A stretch of DNA of 5,525 nt from Actinomycetes bacterium (lineage in GTDB: Bacteria > Actinomycetota > Acidimicrobiia > Acidimicrobiales > Acidimicrobiaceae): the NCBI GenBank assembly GCA_021844725.1, contig JAKBSX010000252.1:1-5525 (forward strand), in the 5' to 3' direction. This document shows positions 1 through 5,525 of this stretch, piece after piece. The notes beneath the pieces were generated by a model. It did not search any database and was not told the origin of the DNA. It was given only the letters and a program-made list of their open reading frames with translations. A program made the position numbers and the translations under genes. Within the stretch, counting starts at the first letter, position 1, and every line of letters starts with the position of its first letter.

Positions 1-333
1 AAAGGTGGAAATTTCCTTTTCTTCCTCAACCATCCACTTATGCAAACACCAGGGTCAGGATGGATCGATGACCATATAATCGGAGAGCAATATTGGCGAA
101 TAGGCCAGTACTTAGTGGAAGAAAAGACTATAGAGGAAGTTGAAAAGGATGTCTACATCCCCTTTATACACCGTCCTCTAAATCGTTACATTAACGCGCT
201 TAGCGAGAGAGGCCTTTTTTTAGTAAAGATGGAAGAGCCGGCTCCGCCCAAAGGGTTTTTAGACAAAGCACCTGAGTACCTTCAGGCTGCTTCGATTCCG
301 CGGTTGTTGTTTCTTAGGTTAGAGAAAAGGTAA
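1..333 (+). CDS. Class I SAM-dependent methyltransferase, 5'-truncated by the window edge
   Basis: The open frame runs from base 1, so the visible 110 residues are the C-terminal part; an ATG at position 40 is internal, not the start. The first visible residues read KGGNFLFFLNHP, which resembles the beta-strand 5 region that follows the SAM-binding core in small-molecule class I methyltransferases (a Gly-Gly turn, a hydrophobic strand, then Asn-His-Pro). After it come a Pro-Gly-Ser-Gly-Trp segment, an aromatic-rich stretch (EQYWRIGQYL) and IPFIHRPLNRYINAL, typical of the substrate-side cap of this group. The SAM-binding glycine motif lies upstream of the window. The substrate cannot be told from this fragment. 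It ends at TAA 331-333, 52 nt before rapZ. Actinobacteria often have uvrC in front of rapZ, so this neighbour is less common. I am fairly sure of the family and have no evidence for the target. Confidence 0.75.
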   Translation, partial: KGGNFLFFLNHPLMQTPGSGWIDDHIIGEQYWRIGQYLVEEKTIEEVEKDVYIPFIHRPLNRYINALSERGLFLVKMEEPAPPKGFLDKAPEYLQAASIPRLLFLRLEKR

Positions 334-389
334 TGTCGGTCGAAGAGATACTTGGATCTTCCATGGACGGTCGGGTGGGCAAGCCATGA
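333..389 (+). other. Possible 18-codon bridging ORF between the methyltransferase gene and rapZ
   Basis: The frame ATG 333 to TGA 387-389 would encode MSVEEILGSSMDGRVGKP. Its ATG overlaps the methyltransferase stop (TAATG) and its TGA overlaps the rapZ start (ATGA), so ribosomes could pass from one gene to the next by stop-start coupling. I see no good Shine-Dalgarno at normal spacing; the nearest purine run (AAAAGG, 325-330) is only 2 nt from the ATG. It may be a chance frame in a short spacer. The sequence shows the geometry only, and translation is inference. Confidence 0.2.
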
Positions 390-1240
390 GCGAATTTGTA
401 GTTATTGCTGGAATGAGTGGAGCGGGTAGATCGAATGCTGCCGCGGTCTTCGAAGACCTCAATTGGTTTGTAATCGACAATATGCCTCCTGCGCTCATCT
501 CAAAGGTGACCGATCTGGTCGAGCGGCCAGGATCGGAAACAGAACGGGTGGCCTTAGTGATAGGAAGGGGGGGTTCTGACTACATTGAGGAGCTTGGACC
601 TGAGCTGGATATGCTTCGTTCTTCGACTGCGCGGGTAAGGGTACTTTTCCTTGATGCTGCTGACGAAGTCCTAATACAGAGATACGAGGGCACCAGAAGA
701 AGGCATCCGCTGGGAGGTTCCGGTCTGGCGGATGACATCAAACGGGAGAGAGAAATGCTCTCAACTCTGAAGGATCAAGCTGATGTCGTAATTGATACCT
801 CGGACCTCAACGTGCATCAATTGAGAGATAAATTGGTCGCCCTTTTTGAATCGAGCGAAATGGACCCCAGCCTACGTATTTCAGTAGTGTCCTTCGGATA
901 TAAGTACGGAATTCCCAGGGATGTGGATCTTCTATTCGACGTCAGATTTTTACCAAATCCGCATTGGGTGCCAGAGCTTCGGACACATACAGGACTACAA
1001 AAAGCTGTAAAGAAATATGTTCTCGATCAGCACGACACAGAGATATTTATGAATAAGTTGGAGGACTTGTTTTCATTTCTGCTCCCTGCGTTCAAGAGAG
1101 AAGGAAAATCGTATCTAAATGTGGCCATTGGATGCACTGGGGGTAAACACAGGTCTGTTGTCATCTCTGAAGAACTGGCAAAGAAGCTTAGGGCAATGGG
1201 TTTTGACCCAAGAGTGAGCCACAGGGATATTTCGAGGTAG
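386..1240 (+). CDS. rapZ: RNase adapter / nucleotide-binding protein RapZ (YvcJ family)
   Basis: This 284-residue protein covers the whole family. The N-terminal P-loop domain has GMSGAGRS at residues 9-16, DNMPPALI at 31-38 and a strand ending LFLDAADEVLIQRYEGTRRRHPL. The C-terminal domain has FGYKYG at 170-175, DVRFLPNPHW at 185-194 and GCTGGKHRS at 249-257, all hallmark RapZ blocks. In E. coli RapZ binds GlcN6P and steers RNase E to the sRNA GlmZ, controlling glmS. In Gram-positives the homologue YvcJ binds and hydrolyses nucleotides; its role in Actinobacteria is less clear, and no GlmZ is expected. The Walker A lysine is Arg15, a substitution common in actinobacterial members. ATG 386 is the only plausible start in frame, since a stop lies at 320-322 and no ATG, GTG or TTG lies between. 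Its ribosome site is weak (GGGTGGG, about 373-379). Its stop is 5 nt before yvcK. Confidence 0.95.
   Translation: MSEFVVIAGMSGAGRSNAAAVFEDLNWFVIDNMPPALISKVTDLVERPGSETERVALVIGRGGSDYIEELGPELDMLRSSTARVRVLFLDAADEVLIQRYEGTRRRHPLGGSGLADDIKREREMLSTLKDQADVVIDTSDLNVHQLRDKLVALFESSEMDPSLRISVVSFGYKYGIPRDVDLLFDVRFLPNPHWVPELRTHTGLQKAVKKYVLDQHDTEIFMNKLEDLFSFLLPAFKREGKSYLNVAIGCTGGKHRSVVISEELAKKLRAMGFDPRVSHRDISR
1234..1237 (+). promoter_or_regulatory. Ribosome-binding site of yvcK inside the rapZ 3' end
   Basis: GAGG lies in the last codons of rapZ, 8 nt before ATG 1246. The start codon is only 5 nt past the rapZ stop. This arrangement supports co-transcription and probable translational coupling of the two genes. 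Confidence 0.55.
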
Positions 1241-1245
1241 CAAGT

Positions 1246-2151
1246 ATGTTGAAATTAACCGAGAACGAGGATGATCGTCCATTGGTGGTGGCTCTCGGAG
1301 GAGGACACGGTCTGGCATCTTCACTAAAATCTTTGGTATTGGCCAAGGTTTTTCCGGTGGGGATAGTTTCAGTGGCTGACGATGGAGGGTCGAGCGGTCG
1401 GCTTAGGGCCGATTTCGGTTTTTTGCCTCCCGGTGACTTGCGAAAGTGTCTTATAGCTCTGGCGGATTCTGATTCCCTGTGGTCTTCAGCCATTGATTAT
1501 CGTTTTTCACAAGGGGATTTGGCTGGGCACAGTCTTGGCAATCTAATAATTTCAGGATTGACAGAAGTTTCCGGTGATTTTTCTAGAGCAATTTCAGAGG
1601 TGGCTCATCTGCTAGGCAGCAAGGGGTTACTTTTCCCTTCTTCTGTCTCACCAGTGACGTTGGTGGCAACTGCAGGAGGGAAAGAGGTTCGGGGACAAGT
1701 GCAAATAATGCACACCCGTGGGATTGAAAGATTAAAGGTCTTCCCCGAGGATCCCGAAGTACCAGAGGGAGCACTGGATGCTATAGCCAGAGCTAGCGCG
1801 ATCGTGGTTGGGCCAGGTTCTTTGTTTACCTCAGTACTGGCGGTTTTATGTTACCCAAAGATTAGGGATGCTATCTCGCGTAGTTCAGGTAAGAGAATAT
1901 ATGTCTCAAATTTACGACCTCAAATGGAAGAGACGATGGGAATGACTGTTGCTGACCATATTGCCGCATTAGTCGAGCATGGTTTTTATCCAGACGTAGT
2001 GGTTTCAGATGACAGCCATATAGCTCTGGGTGACACCAATGAGCTGTGCGTATCCATCGGTTGCGAGCTAGTAAATGTCATATTATCGGATGGTTCTGGA
2101 AATATTCATAACCCTGAGTTATTATCGATTGCTTTACAGACTGTGATTTAG
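1246..2151 (+). CDS. yvcK: Gluconeogenesis factor YvcK/GlmR (CofD-like, UDP-GlcNAc-binding family)
   Basis: This 301-residue protein has the family motifs in order: GGGHGL at residues 18-23, VADDGGSSGRLR at 43-54, PPGDLRKCLIAL at 61-72, GHSLGNL at 94-100 and GPGSLFTS at 189-196. It ends in a normal tail (DGSGNIHNPELL...). The fold is shared with CofD (2-phospho-L-lactate transferase), but adjacency to rapZ and the DDGGSSGRLR motif place it with YvcK/GlmR. In B. subtilis GlmR binds UDP-GlcNAc and stimulates GlmS, so carbon is directed to peptidoglycan precursors, and it is needed on gluconeogenic carbon sources. The mycobacterial homologue CuvA also affects cell-wall growth. Length is slightly short for the family but nothing is missing from the core. 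In most Actinobacteria and Firmicutes whiA follows this gene; here a 152-bp non-coding gap and then gap follow. Confidence 0.93.
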   Translation: MLKLTENEDDRPLVVALGGGHGLASSLKSLVLAKVFPVGIVSVADDGGSSGRLRADFGFLPPGDLRKCLIALADSDSLWSSAIDYRFSQGDLAGHSLGNLIISGLTEVSGDFSRAISEVAHLLGSKGLLFPSSVSPVTLVATAGGKEVRGQVQIMHTRGIERLKVFPEDPEVPEGALDAIARASAIVVGPGSLFTSVLAVLCYPKIRDAISRSSGKRIYVSNLRPQMEETMGMTVADHIAALVEHGFYPDVVVSDDSHIALGDTNELCVSIGCELVNVILSDGSGNIHNPELLSIALQTVI

Positions 2152-2171
2152 ATGTTTTGATATTTCGTAGT

Positions 2172-3326
<1,155 letters not shown>

Positions 3327-3328
3327 AG

Positions 3329-3391
3329 ATGACTTGTGAAGATTCAACTACAGCCTCACCTGCGCATTGTTTTGGAGGTGTAGTGCGATAA
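3329..3391 (+). other. Possible 20-codon ORF filling the gap-pgk junction
   Basis: ATG 3329 lies 2 nt after the gap stop, and the frame ends with TAA 3389-3391 directly abutting the pgk ATG. It would encode MTCEDSTTASPAHCFGGVVR. The pgk Shine-Dalgarno lies within its codons, so translating it could affect access to that site. It resembles nothing I recognise, lacks its own ribosome site, and could be a chance frame. The geometry suits re-initiation, but that is inference. Confidence 0.2.
3357..3380 (+). promoter_or_regulatory. pgk ribosome-binding site and hairpin that could mask it
   Basis: GGAGGTG (3374-3380) is a strong Shine-Dalgarno placed rather far (12 nt after GGAGGT) from ATG 3392. 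CACCT (3357-3361) is complementary to AGGTG (3376-3380), giving a 5-bp stem with a 14-nt loop that would cover the site. Ribosomes moving through the spacer could open it. The stem is short and its regulatory meaning is unproven. Confidence 0.35.
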
Positions 3392-4528
3392 ATGTATGTT
3401 CCTCAGCTAGAAGAATTAGGCGACGTAGAAGGTAAAACAGTTCTTGTCCGTTGTGACTTTAATGTCCCGATGGTCAAGGATTCAAACGGCAAGTTTGAAA
3501 TTGTCGATGATTTTCGTATCCGCTCCTCGCTGCCGACCTTACAGTGGCTACTGGACAGGGGGGCAAAGGTAATAGCCTGCTCTCACATTGGCCGACCTCA
3601 TGGAAAATTTGATCCAGACCTGTCGATAACTCCTATGGCTAAGCGGCTGAAAGAGTATCTCCCGGGCGTGGAAGTCATGGAAAATCTTCGATTTTCTATA
3701 GGCGAGGAGCGCAATGATGAGGAATTCGTTAGGCAGCTTATTGAAGGCGTAGATTTGTATGTAGACGATGCTTTTGGAGCCGCACACAGGGTGCATGCAT
3801 CGATCGTAGGACCTCCAAAATATCTCCCCTCTGCCGCTGGTAGACTTTTGGCCAGAGAAACTGAAGTTCTGTCATCGTTACTGGAAAGCCCAGAGGATCC
3901 TTTCGTCGGGATTATGGGTGGTTCCAAAGTTTCCGACAAGATCGGATTGATAAAATCACTTCTCGACAGGGTTGACACTTTAATTATTGGCGGCGGAATG
4001 GCGTTTTCCTTTATGGCTGCGCAAGGGTTTGAAATCGGCGATTCGATGGTCGAGCATGACCAGTTGGATGTATGCCGTGACCTACTCAGCTCAACGGAGA
4101 AGATTCTACTGCCGGTGGACTTTGTAGGTTTGAGTCCAGATGGCAGGTTTGGCTCCGACGATCAAAGCGGCGACGTAAAGATCTTTGAAAAGGAGATTCC
4201 GCCTGGATGGAGAGGTCTTGATGTTGGACCGAAATCCATCGAAAAATTCAGCGAGGTGATTTCTGCCGCTAAGACGGTTCTTTGGAATGGTCCACTTGGA
4301 GTATGTGAGGATGCCCGTTTTGCTAATGGAACTCTGGGTGTTGCTCAAGCCGTTGCCTCCTTTGGGGGCTTCTCTGTTGTGGGTGGAGGCGATAGTGCAG
4401 CAGCTATTGAGAAAGCTGGGCTGGTTGATGCAATTACCCACCTATCCACTGGTGGAGGCGCTTCGTTGGAATTTCTAGAAAAAGGCGATTTGCCGGGTTT
4501 AAAGGCTTTGAGGGAATCACCAAGATAG
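3392..4528 (+). CDS. pgk: Phosphoglycerate kinase
   Basis: This 378-residue enzyme moves the acyl phosphate of 1,3-bisphosphoglycerate to ADP, producing ATP and 3-phosphoglycerate. The N-domain substrate site is present: VRCDFNVP at 19-26 (Arg20, Asp22, Asn24), SHIGRP at 64-69, ENLRF followed by EE, and DDAFGAAHRVHAS at 125-137. The nucleotide side has GGSKVSDK at 176-183 (Ser178 where Ala is commoner), DVGPKS, WNGPLG at 298-303, GGGDS at 331-335 and the phosphate-binding STGGGAS at 352-358. Length is slightly below the usual 390-400 because of compact loops; no block is missing. The ATG start fits the family's short N-terminus (VPQLEELGDVEGKTVLVR). It sits between gap and tpiA on the same strand with spacers under 70 bp, consistent with one transcript. 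Confidence 0.98.
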   Translation: MYVPQLEELGDVEGKTVLVRCDFNVPMVKDSNGKFEIVDDFRIRSSLPTLQWLLDRGAKVIACSHIGRPHGKFDPDLSITPMAKRLKEYLPGVEVMENLRFSIGEERNDEEFVRQLIEGVDLYVDDAFGAAHRVHASIVGPPKYLPSAAGRLLARETEVLSSLLESPEDPFVGIMGGSKVSDKIGLIKSLLDRVDTLIIGGGMAFSFMAAQGFEIGDSMVEHDQLDVCRDLLSSTEKILLPVDFVGLSPDGRFGSDDQSGDVKIFEKEIPPGWRGLDVGPKSIEKFSEVISAAKTVLWNGPLGVCEDARFANGTLGVAQAVASFGGFSVVGGGDSAAAIEKAGLVDAITHLSTGGGASLEFLEKGDLPGLKALRESPR

Positions 4529-4534
4529 TAGATC

Positions 4535-4549
4535 CAGGTGCTGCACCTG
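4535..4549 (+). repeat. Perfect 15-bp palindrome between pgk and tpiA
   Basis: CAGGTGCTGCACCTG has 7-bp arms around a single central T. As RNA it would fold as a 6-bp stem CAGGTG/CACCTG with a CTG loop. It begins 6 nt after the pgk stop. The next bases are CGAGCTGTG with no T-run, so it is not a standard intrinsic terminator. It may be an intercistronic stability or processing hairpin, or a site for a dimeric regulator. The right arm plus two bases (CACCTGCG, 4544-4551) also occurs at 3357-3364 in the gap-pgk spacer. Confidence 0.6.
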
Positions 4550-4585
4550 CGAGCTGTGAACCTTTGCGTTTCAGAGTGAATTTTG

Positions 4586-4591
4586 AAAGGA
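4586..4591 (+). promoter_or_regulatory. Ribosome-binding site that decides the tpiA start
   Basis: AAAGGA lies 6 nt before GTG 4598. The alternative TTG at 4583 overlaps this site and has no purine-rich motif at suitable distance upstream, and ATG 4619 has none either. This favours GTG 4598. Confidence 0.65.
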
Positions 4592-4597
4592 CTGAGT

Positions 4598-5407
4598 GTG
4601 GCCAAAGATAAAGTTTCCATGGAGTTGCGACCGAATCCAAAAAGCGGAAGATATCGGCTAATCAGTGGCAATTGGAAGATGAATCTCAATCATTTAGAGG
4701 CAATTCAGACTGTTCAGAAACTTTTCTTCCTCCTCAAACCTCAAGATTATTCTTACAGCGAGATTTCGATCCATCCACCTTTTACAGATTTAAGACCTAT
4801 TCAATTACTAATTGATTCCGATAAAATGAGATTCACGCTTGGTGCTCAAAACTGTCATTTCGAACCGTCTGGAGCTTTCACGGGTGAAATATCGGCCCCG
4901 ATGTTGGCAAAGCTAAACGTGTCGTATGTAATAGTTGGACACTCAGAAAGACGCGCTTATTTCGCGGAGAGCGATGAGGTGGTTCGAGCCAAGGTTGAGG
5001 CCGTCTTCAGGTCGCAGATGACGCCTATTATTTGCGTTGGTGAGAGTTATCAGGAAAGACAGGATGGGCTTACATCCGATAGATTGCATTCTCAAGTTGA
5101 CTCTGCGGTTTCGTTTCTTTCGCCTGAATTGGCATCGCGTTGCGTAGTCGCCTATGAGCCGATATGGGCAATTGGAAAAGGTGCAGCTGCCGATCCAAAA
5201 GATGCCCAGGAGGGTGCTTCGATAATTCGTTCAATTTTCGAGGAGCTGTGGGGCAATAGTGTCAGCTCCAAAGTGCGAATACAATATGGTGGTTCGGTGA
5301 ACCCTTCGAATGCAAAGGAGTTCATGGACTTGCCTGATATCGATGGCCTTCTGGTGGGAGGCGCAGCTTTAGATCCTGATGCATTTGCTAGGATTATTCA
5401 AGCGTAA
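4598..5407 (+). CDS. tpiA: Triosephosphate isomerase
   Basis: From GTG 4598 the product has 269 residues. It interconverts dihydroxyacetone phosphate and glyceraldehyde-3-phosphate, supplying GAPDH. All catalytic parts of the TIM barrel are visible: GNWKMN at 24-29 with Lys27, GHSERR at 114-119 with the electrophile His115, YEPIWAIGKG at 186-195 with the base Glu187 and the mobile loop 6, and YGGSV at 230-234 plus LLVGGAAL for phosphate binding. The start is ambiguous among TTG 4583, GTG 4598 and ATG 4619; spacing from AAAGGA favours GTG. With it, Lys27 lies about 14 residues later than in typical TIMs, so a short polar N-terminal extension (AKDKVSMELRPNPKSGRY) precedes the first strand. Whichever start is right, the enzyme core is intact. 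It is the last gene of the gap-pgk-tpiA set. Confidence 0.97.
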   Translation: MAKDKVSMELRPNPKSGRYRLISGNWKMNLNHLEAIQTVQKLFFLLKPQDYSYSEISIHPPFTDLRPIQLLIDSDKMRFTLGAQNCHFEPSGAFTGEISAPMLAKLNVSYVIVGHSERRAYFAESDEVVRAKVEAVFRSQMTPIICVGESYQERQDGLTSDRLHSQVDSAVSFLSPELASRCVVAYEPIWAIGKGAAADPKDAQEGASIIRSIFEELWGNSVSSKVRIQYGGSVNPSNAKEFMDLPDIDGLLVGGAALDPDAFARIIQA

Positions 5408-5414
5408 AAGTTAA

Positions 5415-5443
5415 TTGACGAATAAGTGCTCTAAGCCTAACAA
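5415..5443 (+). promoter_or_regulatory. Possible promoter between tpiA and secG
   Basis: TTGACG (5415-5420, 5 of 6 consensus bases) is followed after 17 bp by TAACAA (5438-5443, 3 of 6, lacking the usual final T). It would give a leader of about 35-40 nt before ATG 5486. The -35 is good and the -10 poor. secG may equally be read from the upstream operon, as no terminator follows tpiA. Confidence 0.3.
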
Positions 5444-5485
5444 AAGGCAGACATCTGGATTTTCTCAGGAAAGGTTTTCCCTACT

Positions 5486-5525
5486 ATGTTGACAGACGTG
5501 TTGGTAGTCATACAGTTGATAGCGT
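5486..5525 (+). CDS. secG: Probable SecG, preprotein translocase subunit, N-terminal fragment cut by window end
   Basis: The last 40 bases open with ATG and read MLTDVLVVIQLIA, with no stop before the window ends. A ribosome site AGGAAAGG (5467-5474) lies 11 nt upstream. The short N-terminus running straight into a hydrophobic stretch is how SecG begins its first of two membrane helices. secG directly follows tpiA in many Actinobacteria, Firmicutes and Proteobacteria. SecG is the small SecYEG subunit that assists SecA-driven export at the cytoplasmic membrane. The call rests on thirteen residues plus synteny; another small membrane protein cannot be excluded. GGAAA-ggt-TTTCC (5468-5480) could form a small hairpin over its ribosome site. 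Confidence 0.6.
   Translation, partial: MLTDVLVVIQLIA

Noticed and set aside
211..220. Run of seven T bases in the methyltransferase gene as a possible slippage or frameshift site
   Set aside because: The reading frame is continuous through it and the protein is family-like on both sides, so nothing suggests a shift.
1188..1493. 101-codon - strand frame over the rapZ-yvcK junction
   Set aside because: Antisense to conserved motifs of YvcK (GGGHGL, DDGGSSGRLR). Low-complexity Pro/Ser composition typical of a shadow frame.
3598..3978. 126-codon open frame on the - strand inside pgk
   Set aside because: It lies wholly opposite conserved pgk codons, its translation resembles no family and is rich in Ser/Pro, and no ribosome site was seen. 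It is a shadow frame.
4287..4478. 63-codon + strand frame within pgk in another phase
   Set aside because: Entirely inside the conserved 3' part of pgk with no independent start signals.
4345..4689. 114-codon - strand frame across the pgk end and tpiA start
   Set aside because: It overlaps two well-supported genes, has no recognisable protein features and no promoter or ribosome site. Chance opening.
5435..5448. GCCT-aacaaa-AGGC hairpin after tpiA as a terminator
   Set aside because: The stem is 4 bp and is followed by AGACATC without a T-run. Too weak to support.

Overview
The window is a compact stretch of bacterial chromosome with every supported gene on the + strand. It reads as a conserved 'UDP-GlcNAc/RNA control plus lower glycolysis' neighbourhood: a 5'-truncated methyltransferase, rapZ, yvcK (glmR/cofD-like), gap, pgk, tpiA and the first codons of a probable secG. 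The order rapZ-yvcK-(whiA)-gap-pgk-tpiA-secG is typical of Actinobacteria. The RapZ P-loop with Arg in place of Lys (GMSGAGRS) also fits that phylum. Base composition looks moderate by eye, not the very high GC of streptomycetes or mycobacteria. My best guess is a moderate-GC actinobacterium, perhaps near the Acidimicrobiia. That placement is inference from gene order and protein style, not from a search.

Layout. 1-333: C-terminal 110 residues of a class I SAM-dependent methyltransferase. 333-389: an 18-codon reading frame bridging to rapZ. 386-1240: rapZ. 1246-2151: yvcK, starting 5 nt after rapZ and so translationally close to it. 2152-2303: a 152-bp gap with no gene, holding three copies of a TTTAGC/GCTAAA core and a weak promoter candidate. 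2304-3326: gap. 3327-3391: a 65-bp spacer with a 20-codon frame and a small hairpin over the pgk ribosome-binding site. 3392-4528: pgk. 4529-4597: a spacer with a perfect 15-bp palindrome. 4598-5407: tpiA from a GTG start. 5408-5485: a spacer with a possible promoter. 5486 to the end: probable secG start. I found no intrinsic terminator (GC hairpin followed by a T-run), so long polycistronic transcripts are possible.

How the genes work together. GAPDH, phosphoglycerate kinase and triosephosphate isomerase are three consecutive activities of the triose-phosphate part of glycolysis and gluconeogenesis. RapZ and YvcK/GlmR are linked in other bacteria to sensing and controlling the amino-sugar (GlcN6P/UDP-GlcNAc) branch that feeds the cell wall. 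The cluster therefore places control of carbon entry into peptidoglycan precursors beside central carbon flow.

All full genes look intact and ordinary, with catalytic residues in place. I do not see a previously undescribed system here. The points worth a second look are the absence of whiA between yvcK and gap, the repeated motif in the yvcK-gap spacer, the intercistronic hairpins, and the two short frames that exactly bridge gene junctions.
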